Part shown: positions 15,939 to 25,524 of the stretch, piece after piece
How the letters are laid out: each line of letters starts with the position of its first letter
Position numbering within the stretch: the stretch's first letter is position 1
NCBI GenBank assembly: GCA_910585645.1
Contig: CAJUFP010000001.1
Span: forward strand, 45,785 to 109,784
Reading direction: 5' to 3'
DNA from: an uncultured Hungatella sp.
Lineage (GTDB): Bacteria; Bacillota; Clostridia; Lachnospirales; Lachnospiraceae
DNA: 64,000 bases
The notes under the pieces: generated by a model
What the model was told of the DNA's origin: nothing
The model's input: the letters and a program-made list of their open reading frames with translations, nothing else
Databases searched by the model: none
Program-made: the position numbers and the translations under genes

Positions 15939-17249
15939 ATGAAAACTTTGCGCAAACGCCTTGCGGGGCTTTATACGATTACCACAGGTTCTATCCTGCT
16001 CCTTGTTATGGGGGCTTTCCTCCTGTCTTCCATAAAAGAAAGCCGCAATGCTCAGCTGGAGCAGTTTCAGGTTATCTGGAATTCCCTGACCTCCAGGTTT
16101 CTGACCTCCAGCACGGTCTCCCACGGATTTCTTGCCCAGACAGAGGCGGATTATCAGATGGTGGTCCATATAAGGGAAAACGGGACTCCCCTTCTCTATC
16201 AGGGGGCCTGGCAGCCCCCAACAAACCGCCAGAGGCTGATCCGGCTGGCAGCGGACCAGGCGGCAGCCCAGGGGGTTTTCATAGACCAGGCCCCCATATC
16301 TTCCACGGCAGTTTCCAGCTCCCTGATGACCATAGAAGGGGAACACAAGGATGCTTACTATGCCATGGTCCTGGTTCTTGCCGTCAAAAACGGTGTGAAA
16401 AGTATCTGCGCCATATCCTACATCCCCCCTGCCAGGGAATCCATGGGAGGAAGGGCGCTGTATCTGTGTACCCTGGCAGTCTTTGGCATTGCCTGCCTTG
16501 GCCTTATCAGCTGGAAATTCGTAGGCTGGTCCCTGAAACCGGTGGAGGAGAGCCGTCAAAAACAGGCCCGCTTCCTTGCCGCCGCCTCCCACGAGTTGCG
16601 CTCCCCCCTTGCCGTCCTTCGCTCCGGAATCGCCGCCCTGGGAGCCAATCCAAAAGAAAAAGACACACTCCTGCCAGTTATTGACAGCGAATGTGTCCGT
16701 ATGTCACGGCTTATAGACGATATGCTCCTTCTGGCATCTGCCGACGCCAAGACCTGGAGTCTCCAGACCCAGGACGTAGATATGGATACCCTTCTTATTG
16801 ACCTGTTTGAGTCCTTTGAGCCTGTCTGTCGGGAAAAAGGCGTCACCCTCACCCTGGATCTGCCCGAAACTCCCCTTCCTCACATTCCCGGCGACCCTCA
16901 GAGGATCCGTCAGCTTCTCCTGACCCTTCTGGACAACGCCAAGACCCACACGCCCGGCGGCCGTTCCATCCACATCCGCTCCAGAGCCCAAAAACAGCTG
17001 CTCACTGTCCAGGTCATTGATGAAGGCTGCGGAATCCCTGATCAGGACAAACCTTATGTGTTTGACCGCTTCTACCAGGCAGACGCCTCCCGGACCGACA
17101 AACACCACTTTGGCCTTGGCCTGAGCATTGCCAAAGAACTGGCAGAACTCCACCGTGGCGCCATATACCTGTCTGACACCGACAATGGCAAAACCTGCTT
17201 CACCGTAGAACTTCCCGCCTACTCCTGCAGCCTTTCCCTGCACACCTGA
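15939..17249 (+). CDS. HisKA sensor histidine kinase
   Basis: Membrane sensor kinase, 436 aa. Membrane helices at about 13-31 and 175-195 enclose an extracellular sensor loop of about 140 residues. The HisKA dimerisation domain contains His218 (ASHELRSPLAVLRSGI). The ATPase domain shows the N box (LLLTLLDNAKTHTP), G1 (VIDEGCGIPD), F box (VFDRFYQAD) and G2 (HHFGLGLSIAKEL). ATG follows AAAGGATGAG. There is no regulator gene beside it; its likely partner is the OmpR-family regulator at 4338, beyond the minus-strand operon. The 3' end overlaps argH tail-to-tail by about 31 bp. Confidence 0.92.
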   Translation: MKTLRKRLAGLYTITTGSILLLVMGAFLLSSIKESRNAQLEQFQVIWNSLTSRFLTSSTVSHGFLAQTEADYQMVVHIRENGTPLLYQGAWQPPTNRQRLIRLAADQAAAQGVFIDQAPISSTAVSSSLMTIEGEHKDAYYAMVLVLAVKNGVKSICAISYIPPARESMGGRALYLCTLAVFGIACLGLISWKFVGWSLKPVEESRQKQARFLAAASHELRSPLAVLRSGIAALGANPKEKDTLLPVIDSECVRMSRLIDDMLLLASADAKTWSLQTQDVDMDTLLIDLFESFEPVCREKGVTLTLDLPETPLPHIPGDPQRIRQLLLTLLDNAKTHTPGGRSIHIRSRAQKQLLTVQVIDEGCGIPDQDKPYVFDRFYQADASRTDKHHFGLGLSIAKELAELHRGAIYLSDTDNGKTCFTVELPAYSCSLSLHT

Positions 17250-18592
17250 ATCACCCGCTCCATAGCCGTCCTCCCCGGCCCGCCCAGGGTAACCCGCTTC
17301 TCCACGCAGGTTCTCATGCTGATAGCCTCATATACATCCTCTTCAAACACCGGGCTGACTGCCTGAAATTCCTCCAGGGTCATATCATCCAGCCCAATGC
17401 CTTTCCCGATACAGTAAAGCACCAGCTGCCCCACGATCCCGTGGGCATCACGGAATGGCACCCCATGATTTACCAGATAATCCGCCGCGTCTGTGGCATT
17501 GGTAAACCCGTTCTTCGCGGAAGCCTCCATCACATCTTTCCGGAAACTCATGGTGGCGATCATCCCGCCAAACAGGGCCAGACACCCCTTCACCGTGTCA
17601 ATGGCGTCAAAAGTCAGCTCCTTGTCCTCCTGCATATCCTTGTCATAAGCCAGGGGAATCCCCTTCATGGTAGTGAGCATGGACATGAGAGCCCCGTAGA
17701 CCCGCCCGGTCTTGCCTCTCACCAGCTCCGCGATATCCGGATTCTTCTTTTGAGGCATAATACTGCTTCCGGTGCTGTAAGCGTCGTCCAGCTCCACAAA
17801 CCGGTACTCATTGCTGTTCCAGATAATGATCTCCTCGCTGAATCTGCTTAAATGCATCATAATAAGAGCCAAAGCGTCCAGCAGCTCGATCACATAGTCC
17901 CTGTCCGAAACCGAATCCATGCTGTTAAGGGTAGGACCGTAAAATCCCAGCAGTTTCGCCGTGTACTCCCGGTCCAGAGGGTAGGTGGTCCCCGCCAGGG
18001 CCCCGGACCCTAAAGGACAGTAGTTCATTCTCTCCTGGATATCCCGAAGCCTGGTCCTGTCCCTGTAAAACATCTCAAAATAAGCCCCCATATGGTGGGC
18101 CAAAGTCACCGGCTGGGCCTTCTGAAGATGGGTAAATCCCGGCATATAGGTGTCCAGATTCTCCTCCATGATCTTCAGAATCTCCTCCATCAGCCCCTTA
18201 ACAAGACCGTCAATCTCCCCAATCTCATGCCGGCAGTACAGCTTCATATCCAAAGCCACCTGGTCATTGCGGCTGCGCCCTGTGTGGAGCCGCTTTCCGG
18301 CCTCCCCTATGCGGCTGATAAGATTGGCCTCCACAAACGAGTGGATATCCTCATGCTCTCTGGTGAACGAAAGGCTCCCGGAATCCAGATCCGCCAGGAT
18401 CCCTTTCAGCCCGTCTACGATCGCCTCCCTGTCCTCCTCGGACACGATCCCCTGTCTGGCCAGCATGGTCACATGGGCAATGCTTCCCTCAATATCCTGG
18501 TGGTACAGCTTCCTGTCAAAAGACAGAGACTCATTAAAATTATGCGCCAGCTGATTTTCCTCTTTCGTAAAACGTCCGCCCCAAAGCTTCAT
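17219..18592 (-). CDS. argH: Argininosuccinate lyase
   Basis: Last step of arginine synthesis: argininosuccinate to arginine and fumarate; cytoplasmic homotetramer of the fumarase/aspartase superfamily. The 457-aa product starts MKLWGGRF, the conserved argH N-terminus, at ATG 18592 with AGGAG about 10 nt upstream. Family signatures include LHTGRSRNDQVALD, THLQKAQPVTLAHH and the mobile signature loop GSSIMPQKKNPD. The ATG overlaps the TGA of the upstream membrane protein gene by 4 nt, an unexpected pairing that puts arginine synthesis in one transcript with a cell-envelope gene. No other arg gene is in the window. Confidence 0.95.
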   Translation of the reverse strand: MKLWGGRFTKEENQLAHNFNESLSFDRKLYHQDIEGSIAHVTMLARQGIVSEEDREAIVDGLKGILADLDSGSLSFTREHEDIHSFVEANLISRIGEAGKRLHTGRSRNDQVALDMKLYCRHEIGEIDGLVKGLMEEILKIMEENLDTYMPGFTHLQKAQPVTLAHHMGAYFEMFYRDRTRLRDIQERMNYCPLGSGALAGTTYPLDREYTAKLLGFYGPTLNSMDSVSDRDYVIELLDALALIMMHLSRFSEEIIIWNSNEYRFVELDDAYSTGSSIMPQKKNPDIAELVRGKTGRVYGALMSMLTTMKGIPLAYDKDMQEDKELTFDAIDTVKGCLALFGGMIATMSFRKDVMEASAKNGFTNATDAADYLVNHGVPFRDAHGIVGQLVLYCIGKGIGLDDMTLEEFQAVSPVFEEDVYEAISMRTCVEKRVTLGGPGRTAMERVIQVCRERLQE

Positions 18593-21315
18593 TCGATGTA
18601 TTCTCCTCTCTTCCCTGTTCTTCCATTTCTCCAATTTATCACACCAATAAGAATCAGGCACAGCGCGCAAAAGCCGCTGATCCCCATCCCCAGCCGCAGC
18701 CCCAAAGGCTCATAAGACAGGCTTATCACATGCTTTCCCTCCGGAATATCCACGCTCAAAAACGTATCAAAGATCTTCCCGGCCTCCTGCTCAACCCCGT
18801 CCACAACCACACTCCAGCCCTTGTCATAGGGAATGCTGGTAAATAAAACGCCTGCCTGTGCCGCGTCCACCTCCCCTTCCAGCCGGGTATCCACCCACCT
18901 GGTCACCTGGAGAGGATACCGGTTCAAGATATTGAAAACCGACCAAAGCCCAGCCTCTGAAAAACGGTAAGCTCTGGCGCTTAAACTCTCCTCATCCTCC
19001 TCATTGGTAATGACGATCTCCACTCCCGGCTCACACTGTCCCAGCTCCAGCAGAAATCCCCGGTTGATATTTTTAAACGTCTGGGTACTCTCCCCAATCT
19101 TAACCTTGACCTCTTTCACACGCTTGTTGGACACGTACACATAGTACCTGCCCTGCTCCGGAGGCGTCACGCGGAAGGTGGTTCCGTTATTTTCCCCGCC
19201 TGCGTCCAGAAGCACCCGGTCTGCCCCGATCACATCGCACAGATTGTTCTGGACTTCCGCCGGATTGCCTCCGTCCCTCTGCCAGTCCGTCTCCAGATCA
19301 TCTGCCACCACAAAACCCACCGGCAGCGCCGCCAGATTCTGGTACAGCCACGTATCCCCGCTCTGGTCAAGAAGCCCCAAAAGGCTATCCGCCTCCTGCT
19401 CCTCCGAATACAGGGCATATCTGACGGCAAACAGAGCGTCCACAAGAGGCGTGCTCCCTGTAATGCTGTAGGCGTTGGTATTGCCCTCGCACCCCAGCTG
19501 CTTAAAAAACTCCGTCAAATCCGCGTTGGCTGTGGAAGAAAACAGGGACACCGAGGGAAAGTTCATCCAGGCCCCGTCATTTTTCGTCTTCCTGGTCACC
19601 TTCTCAATGCGGTAAAAGGTATCGTTTGGAACCAGCTCCCCGGTCAGCTTCCTCACATCCTCATTGTCCTTTGTGTAGCCGGTCCTGCTGGTGGTGGTCA
19701 CACTGGTAACCGTGGTGTTCACCGCCGCCTCGATGGACACCACCGCCAGGGTCAGAGCCATAACCCCGCCGTAGCCTGCCCCCTTCCTTTTATATAGGTA
19801 GAGAAGCCCTCCGTACAGGGCCAAAAACAAGATCGCCACATAGTAAGTATAAAACTCAAAGTGCTCCTGTTCCACCAGCTTCTCCGCCAGGATCACAAAG
19901 CCGACAGCTCCCCAGAACGCCAGAACCATATGTTTCCACGGCGTCCCGGCCAGGTTCATGTACGCCCGATAGCACATAACCAGCATCAGAAATATATAGA
20001 TAAACGACTGTCTGCACGGAAGGCTGTTGGGGAAATGAAACCCATGCCAGATAAAATTCAGACCGTTAACCGAAAAGCTGGCAAAAAACAGCAGCAAAAG
20101 CCCGCAGTACACCGCCTTCTCCTTCACAGAGACCCTCTCGCACCCCAGGTAAAGCCCAAACAGCATCAGCACCGCCACACCGCAGTAAATGTTCGGCCAG
20201 TGTTCCAGTCCGATCTCCGTCTCCACATTGCCGATATGTCTGGCAAACATATCAAAAATAGAAAAGTAGGAACTGATGGTCTTAGGAAAATCCGAATCCG
20301 CCGACGCGGTTGACTGCAACGCGTAAATCTCCGGGATCAGCACTACAGCCGCCAGTCCCCCTGCCAGCAGGGAATACAAGGTAAACTGCCCCACATGAAC
20401 GCCGTAGTCTTTCAGGCTCCTTCCTCTCCCTGTGCCCAGAATCAGAAGAGCGGCAAAATAGATCACCATAAAAATGCAGGTCATAATGGAAATATAGTAG
20501 TTGGAAAGTATACTGACCCCCAGAGTCAGGCAGTACATCATCCCCCGCTTCTCCTCCACCAGCCGCTCCAGCCCCAGCATGATAAGGGGAAACAGGATAA
20601 TGCAGTCCAGCCACATGATATTCCAGCTGTAAGCCGCCATGTACCCGGAAAGGGCGTAAAATATCCCGAAAAATCCAACGCCAAAGCTTTCCCCTCCCCA
20701 GGACTGGCCGCGCTTTCTCAGATACCAGGCAAAGGCAAGACCTGCCAGGCCGATCTTTAACACAATCCCATAGGTCATAAACTCAATAACCAGGCTTTTC
20801 GGACAAAAAATCAGCAGCCAGTTAAAAGGGCTTGCCAGATAGTAGGCGTACAGGGCGGAAAAATTCACCCCCATGCCAATATCCCAGCTGTAAAACAGGC
20901 TTCCCCCCTGACTTAATTTGTACTGAAACTCCGAGAAAAACGGCGCGTACTGGTGATACATGTCTGTTCTCAAAAAGCTTTCTTCCCCAAAAGGAAAGAT
21001 CCCTCTCTGGATAAAGATAATGATCATGATCACAATGGGAACACAAAAAGCGGCCCACAGGCCGTCGGAAGGTCTGAAATACTCATCCATGGCAGCCGCG
21101 GGCTTTAAAAGCCAGTCTCCCTTTTGTCTTTTTCTGCTTCTGCCAAGGCGGCTGGCAGAGTGATCCTCCTCTTCCTGTATTTCCCCGGTCCCCTGGTCTG
21201 TCAAGTCCCGCCTTTTGTCCAAACCCATCTCATCCTCTGTCTCAACATCCCAGTCGTATCCGTCCAGCAGCCGCTCCAGCTCCTCCGATACTTTTTTTAT
21301 CTCATCATTCTCCAT
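18589..21315 (-). CDS. YfhO family membrane protein
   Basis: Very large integral membrane protein, about 908 aa. After a charged N-terminal tail of some 85 residues there are about a dozen membrane helices up to residue 530, then an extracellular domain of about 330 residues and a final helix. YfhO-type proteins are GT-C-like enzymes that move sugars from lipid carriers onto cell-wall polymers; in Bacillus subtilis YfhO glycosylates lipoteichoic acid. GtrA, encoded immediately upstream, is the usual type of lipid-linked sugar flippase for such systems. The start at 21315 lies 1 nt after the GtrA stop; an in-frame ATG at 21330 is an alternative that would overlap it. Confidence 0.85.
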   Translation of the reverse strand: MENDEIKKVSEELERLLDGYDWDVETEDEMGLDKRRDLTDQGTGEIQEEEDHSASRLGRSRKRQKGDWLLKPAAAMDEYFRPSDGLWAAFCVPIVIMIIIFIQRGIFPFGEESFLRTDMYHQYAPFFSEFQYKLSQGGSLFYSWDIGMGVNFSALYAYYLASPFNWLLIFCPKSLVIEFMTYGIVLKIGLAGLAFAWYLRKRGQSWGGESFGVGFFGIFYALSGYMAAYSWNIMWLDCIILFPLIMLGLERLVEEKRGMMYCLTLGVSILSNYYISIMTCIFMVIYFAALLILGTGRGRSLKDYGVHVGQFTLYSLLAGGLAAVVLIPEIYALQSTASADSDFPKTISSYFSIFDMFARHIGNVETEIGLEHWPNIYCGVAVLMLFGLYLGCERVSVKEKAVYCGLLLLFFASFSVNGLNFIWHGFHFPNSLPCRQSFIYIFLMLVMCYRAYMNLAGTPWKHMVLAFWGAVGFVILAEKLVEQEHFEFYTYYVAILFLALYGGLLYLYKRKGAGYGGVMALTLAVVSIEAAVNTTVTSVTTTSRTGYTKDNEDVRKLTGELVPNDTFYRIEKVTRKTKNDGAWMNFPSVSLFSSTANADLTEFFKQLGCEGNTNAYSITGSTPLVDALFAVRYALYSEEQEADSLLGLLDQSGDTWLYQNLAALPVGFVVADDLETDWQRDGGNPAEVQNNLCDVIGADRVLLDAGGENNGTTFRVTPPEQGRYYVYVSNKRVKEVKVKIGESTQTFKNINRGFLLELGQCEPGVEIVITNEEDEESLSARAYRFSEAGLWSVFNILNRYPLQVTRWVDTRLEGEVDAAQAGVLFTSIPYDKGWSVVVDGVEQEAGKIFDTFLSVDIPEGKHVISLSYEPLGLRLGMGISGFCALCLILIGVINWRNGRTGKRGEYIE

Positions 21316-21316
21316 A

Positions 21317-21742
21317 TCAGCTTGTCCCATCCCCTGTCTTCTTAAATATAAACAGTTTGCTGGGAATATAATTCAGCACCATGGACACGGCGGAAACCAC
21401 AAGCTTCCCCAGAAACTCGTTCCAGTGCAGCATCCCCACCATAAGCACCATCCCTGCCATGGTGATGGCAAAGGTGGCGATCCGGCATGCCACAAAAGAA
21501 ACAAACTCTTTCCAGAGACGCCCTGGCCTCATCTCAAAACTTTGAAACACAAAAAACTTATTGCTGACAAAGGCAAAGAGCACCGCTGCCACCCAGCTGA
21601 CTGCTGTGGACACCTGATACTCCGCCCCCATATGCCACAAGATCCTGTGGGTGATCCAGTCCACCGCCGTGGTCAGGACACCGCAGATAATATAAGTAAT
21701 GCTTTCTCTATTGCCCAGTTTTCTCCATATGGCAGAAATCAT
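21317..21742 (-). CDS. GtrA family protein
   Basis: A 141-aa protein with four membrane helices (for example ITYIICGVLTTAVDWITH, VSTAVSWVAAVLFAFVSNKFFVF, LVVSAVSMVLNYIPSKLFIF). The SNKFFVF and NYIPSKLFIFKK elements are typical of GtrA. Members are thought to flip undecaprenyl-phosphate-linked sugars for glycosylation of surface polymers. The gene is directly upstream of, and probably coupled to, the YfhO-like gene, which would use such a donor. No CsbB-like glycosyltransferase, the third usual partner, is present next to them. Confidence 0.88.
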   Translation of the reverse strand: MISAIWRKLGNRESITYIICGVLTTAVDWITHRILWHMGAEYQVSTAVSWVAAVLFAFVSNKFFVFQSFEMRPGRLWKEFVSFVACRIATFAITMAGMVLMVGMLHWNEFLGKLVVSAVSMVLNYIPSKLFIFKKTGDGTS

Positions 21743-21815
21743 ATTCTTGCTCCTGTACTTTTACGTGCTCCTACTATAATAACCGGAGAAAAATACAAAG
21801 TCAAGTCCTCTGTTT

Positions 21816-23147
21816 TCACCCATATTTTTTCCAGGTCTCCCCATCCTTAGGCAGATTCAGCAGCACTCTGGCATAAAACACCCGGTTGCCCACCCTGAAA
21901 TCCGTCTCCCCATTGTACCGGGACACAGCTCTGGCAATGTCACAAACACTGGACCGGCTGCCTTTCCAGGTCTTTGTCGTCCCATCCCCAAGCGCCTCCT
22001 TTGATACGTCCAGACCGCAGGTGCTCTGACACTGGATCACCATTTTATGGCTTTTAAACGCCAGAGACATGCCAATATACCGTTCTGCTTCCCCGGAATC
22101 CACGCACAGGCCGATGGCATTCTCCAGAATGTTGGCAAGAAGGGCCACCAGATCCATTTCCCGTATTCCCGCCTCCCCTGTCATGTGGACTTCCATAGCC
22201 GTCTGAATATTCCTGCTCCTGGCATACTCCTCATAGATAGATAAAATTCCGTTGACAGCCCTGTTTTCACAGATCGGCTTCTCCTTGCGGCTTTCCATGT
22301 CTTCCCCATACTGTTTCAGGTATTCCAAAACCTTATCCATGTCCCCGTTTTTTGTGCTTTCCTCTATTAAAAGATAACGCTTTAGCACATCATGGCGCAG
22401 CTTTACCGCCTTCTGCTCCGCTTTTTCCCGCATCTCCAGCTGGCGGCGCAGCAGCTGCTCATTCATCTCCATCAGCTGTTTCTCTGCCTCTAATCGCTGT
22501 TCCTTTCCCAGATGGATATACAGGTGAAAGATCAGGTACTGAATCGTCCCTGCCATAAACAATATCACAAAAATCCTCACCATCCTGAGAACAGAAAATT
22601 CCCGCGCATCCGGCCAATACGCCGCCAAAGCGGCAATGGCAGCCGAAACAATCAGGGTGACAATACTGAAAAGGTCCATCTCAGCCTGAAGAAAATCAAT
22701 ATTTTTAAAGAAGATCTTCCGAAATCTTTTTCCAATGAACAGAAGAACCAGAGAGATAAACAGAAGCCGTATGACAATATCCGCCCATATACTTCCTCCA
22801 AATCCCCATCTGGACAAATCAATGCCCAGACACACGCACACGGAAAGCAGATAAACCCCCACGGCTATTTTATACAGGGACAAATACAGCCCACCCCTGC
22901 TCATGAGACAGCAGAAAATCCCCAAAACCGGAAACGTGGCAATACCCGAAAAACGCAGATACGCCTCCCGATCCACCATATACCAGACGCTAAATCCTCC
23001 CACTGCCAGCAGACCAAAGGTCAAATAGCACAAAACAGCCTTTTTCATAGCAACCCGCGGGCGGTCCAGCAGCAAAAACACCGCCAAAACCAACACAGCG
23101 CCCATGGCGTTGCGAAGAAACGCAACCCAAAATGCACCACCTAACAT
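21816..23147 (-). CDS. GHKL-domain sensor histidine kinase (AgrC-like), second copy
   Basis: A 443-aa kinase with six or seven N-terminal membrane helices up to about residue 205, a coiled coil (LEAEKQLMEMNEQLLRRQLEMREKAE) and an H box KLRHDVLKRY. The GHKL ATPase domain has the N box LLANILENAIGLC, while the G box region is altered (WKGSRSSVCDIARAVSRY), without the clear GxGL loop. It is the third gene of a LytTR regulator operon and follows another kinase of the same type by about 100 bp. The sensed ligand is unknown; no AgrB or AgrD-like peptide gene adjoins. Confidence 0.85.
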   Translation of the reverse strand: MLGGAFWVAFLRNAMGAVLVLAVFLLLDRPRVAMKKAVLCYLTFGLLAVGGFSVWYMVDREAYLRFSGIATFPVLGIFCCLMSRGGLYLSLYKIAVGVYLLSVCVCLGIDLSRWGFGGSIWADIVIRLLFISLVLLFIGKRFRKIFFKNIDFLQAEMDLFSIVTLIVSAAIAALAAYWPDAREFSVLRMVRIFVILFMAGTIQYLIFHLYIHLGKEQRLEAEKQLMEMNEQLLRRQLEMREKAEQKAVKLRHDVLKRYLLIEESTKNGDMDKVLEYLKQYGEDMESRKEKPICENRAVNGILSIYEEYARSRNIQTAMEVHMTGEAGIREMDLVALLANILENAIGLCVDSGEAERYIGMSLAFKSHKMVIQCQSTCGLDVSKEALGDGTTKTWKGSRSSVCDIARAVSRYNGETDFRVGNRVFYARVLLNLPKDGETWKKYG

Positions 23148-23246
23148 AACTTCCCCTTTTTTGCCTGTTTTAAGACATTATATCACAAAAGAGGCAGGTT
23201 TTAACGGACAGAGCATGTATTGCGTGTTTTTGGGCATATTCCGCTA

Positions 23247-24518
23247 TTAGTCCTGTCTGCCAATGATAATCCGGCTGATAAACCTTCCATTTTCGCTTCT
23301 GAAATCCATATCGCCTCCATATTTCTCCACGCTTCTCACAATGCTGGAAATACCGATCCCTTTTCTGTGTTTGAACCCTGGCTGATTTGGCAGGCCGTCT
23401 TTAAACGTGATCTCCTCCCTGCAGGTATTCTCCACAACGATCAGAAGTTTTCCGGCTTTCATCCCCATCCGCACCCGAATCCATGGGTGTTCTTTCCCTG
23501 ACTCCTGGCATCCATGGATGGCATTTTCCATCAGATTGGCAAGGATGGCCACCATGTCCACAGCTCCGATTCCGGCGTCGCTGTCTGTGGTTATAACAAA
23601 CTCTGTCTCTATCCCCTCTTTGTGGGCTTCGCTTCCATACACAGCCAGCACATTGTCCATGACCGGATTGGCGCAGAACCGCTGTCTCGCCGTATTCTCC
23701 ACCTCTTCCTTGTATTCCCCCAGATAGCGGAGAAGCTCCTCTGTCTGCCCCATTCTGGCATACTCGGTTATATTGCGTATATGGTGCTTGAAATCATGGC
23801 GCAGGCGGCAGGCCGCCTCCTCAGACTCCTCCATGATCTCCAGCTTCTTGAGAAGAATGGCCTGATGCTGTTCAATCTGGCTGTTTAAGGCCGCCTCCCT
23901 CATATAGTGGACCGTATGAAAGATCACGCCATACCCGGTGATGATAGCCACCAGCAGAAGCAAAAACGGTACGGCATCCGCGTCGCGGAAATACACGGCC
24001 TGGGCTGTCAAGGTTATGTAGATAACATAAATCGTATAGAAAATCGACAAAAGGCACATAGGCCACCAGCCGGTTATCACATCACTGCGCACTTCCTCAA
24101 ATTTCTCTTTAAAAAATATCCCGTAAATCAAAAGCCCCGATATATGGAGAACCGTGCGGATGCAGGACGAGGCTCCCAGGGCTCCCCGAAATAACCAGTT
24201 AGACAACAATCCCGCCAAAAAAGCCACAATAAGAAACGCCTGCACATATGTCATAGCCAGAAACATAGTCTTTGGAAAATTTTCTGCAGACAGATAAAAA
24301 GCCTCTGCCATGAGTATCAGAAATGTAATAGAAAACACCCCATAAATCCACACTTTGCCCTGCACCACTGCAAAAAGCGCCTGGGCGACCACCACCTGTA
24401 AAAGCGAGGCCCCCATGCAGATGTTCCAGGTCTTCTTCTTATCAAACCGTGAACGGCACAGAAGCATCACAGCCGCTCCATGAAGGGGGTACAGAATGGA
24501 AACCGCTAATGGACTCAT
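23247..24518 (-). CDS. GHKL-domain sensor histidine kinase (AgrC-like), first copy
   Basis: A 423-aa membrane kinase from ATG at 24518, 6 nt after GGGAGGAG. About seven membrane helices occupy residues 5-205. The H box reads RLRHDFKHHIRNI, the N box ILANLMENAIHGC, and the G region HRKGIGISSIVRSVEKYGG is intact, in contrast to the neighbouring copy. The architecture matches AgrC/ComD-type peptide sensors and also VirS. It is encoded 41 bp after the LytTR regulator, its probable phosphorylation target. Confidence 0.88.
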   Translation of the reverse strand: MSPLAVSILYPLHGAAVMLLCRSRFDKKKTWNICMGASLLQVVVAQALFAVVQGKVWIYGVFSITFLILMAEAFYLSAENFPKTMFLAMTYVQAFLIVAFLAGLLSNWLFRGALGASSCIRTVLHISGLLIYGIFFKEKFEEVRSDVITGWWPMCLLSIFYTIYVIYITLTAQAVYFRDADAVPFLLLLVAIITGYGVIFHTVHYMREAALNSQIEQHQAILLKKLEIMEESEEAACRLRHDFKHHIRNITEYARMGQTEELLRYLGEYKEEVENTARQRFCANPVMDNVLAVYGSEAHKEGIETEFVITTDSDAGIGAVDMVAILANLMENAIHGCQESGKEHPWIRVRMGMKAGKLLIVVENTCREEITFKDGLPNQPGFKHRKGIGISSIVRSVEKYGGDMDFRSENGRFISRIIIGRQD

Positions 24519-24558
24519 CTCCACTCCTCCCCCGTCCAGCCTGCAAATATCGTCTCTC

Positions 24559-25290
24559 TCATCGCTCCTCCTCGCAGTAGTACGCAAAATACCGTTCCCG
24601 CAAAGGCTGGTAGGCGCCTCTGGGCAGATAAATGTTTTTTCCGGTATCCATACTGATCTCCTGCCCGCTCAGGCTGTTAATATGGTCCAGGTTCACAATA
24701 TAGGACACTCCCACCCTGGCAAATTCATCCCTTGAAGAGAGCGCCCCAAAAATCTCGGTCATGGTCATCCGCATCTGGCCATAACTGCCGTCTGCAAAAT
24801 GGATCCGCTGATTCTTTCCCTGCGCTTCACAGCACACAATGTCTTTAAACGCCACCCTGCAATTCTTCCCGTCAATACGGAACAGGACATAGCTTTTCTG
24901 CTCTTTCTCCAACCCATCCAGCATTTTGTCCAAAACCGGATTCAGCTCTTTTTCCGTCACAGGCTTCACAAGATACTGGTCAGCATTCACCCCAAAAGCC
25001 TCCAGGGCGTGTTCCCTGGATGTGGTGAGAAAGATGATCCGGCTGCTGTTGCCCATCTGCCGCAGCTCTTTTGCCGCGGCAATGCCTGTTTTGCCCGGCA
25101 TGTAGATGTCAAGGAGCAGAAACTCAGGCGCATACTCCGTATCCTCTATGGCGTCCAACAGCTCTTTGGCGCTTTCAAACCGGTCTATCTTAAAATCGTA
25201 GTCCTTGTGGCTGCCCAGCCAGGTCTTTACCATCCGTTGCGTCTTGTCCAGTTCCCTAATCTCATCATCGCAGATTGCTATGTGATACAT
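24559..25290 (-). CDS. LytTR-family response regulator
   Basis: A 243-aa regulator. The receiver domain has CDDE (7-10), phospho-acceptor Asp61 (LLLDIYMPGKTG) and a YLVKPV lysine motif. The C-terminal LytTR DNA-binding domain (about 135-240) shows VCCEAQGKNQRIHFADG and EFARVGVSYIVNLDHINSL. LytTR regulators usually bind paired imperfect direct repeats and control virulence, bacteriocin or envelope genes. It leads an operon with two GHKL kinases, an arrangement that allows two signals to reach one regulator. The ATG is preceded by CAGGAGATTACGGCC. Confidence 0.93.
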   Translation of the reverse strand: MYHIAICDDEIRELDKTQRMVKTWLGSHKDYDFKIDRFESAKELLDAIEDTEYAPEFLLLDIYMPGKTGIAAAKELRQMGNSSRIIFLTTSREHALEAFGVNADQYLVKPVTEKELNPVLDKMLDGLEKEQKSYVLFRIDGKNCRVAFKDIVCCEAQGKNQRIHFADGSYGQMRMTMTEIFGALSSRDEFARVGVSYIVNLDHINSLSGQEISMDTGKNIYLPRGAYQPLRERYFAYYCEEER

Positions 25291-25524
25291 GGCCGTAATC
25301 TCCTGTTGCGTGTAATTACGACAAGTTTACCATACTTTCTTCATAAAAGCATCAAATAATTTATGGAATTTTTATGAATTGGGCAAATTGGGGCAGGTTT
25401 ACTACTAGCATATGGGAAAAGTATGATATTAATTGTAATATTTTGTAACATTGTTTTTTTTATCCCCTTCTTTCCCCAATTTAAAAACCAGCCCCTGCAT
25501 CTTTGAGCGCTCTCCTTTGGTAAT

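Noticed and set aside
15911..16684. 257-codon plus-strand frame overlapping the kinase gene
   Set aside because: Out-of-frame shadow of the histidine kinase, Pro/Gly/Arg-rich, no family motifs.
21816..25290. Complete agr-type quorum sensing locus
   Set aside because: Kinases and LytTR regulator fit, but neither an AgrB-like protease nor a short AgrD-like peptide is encoded beside them.
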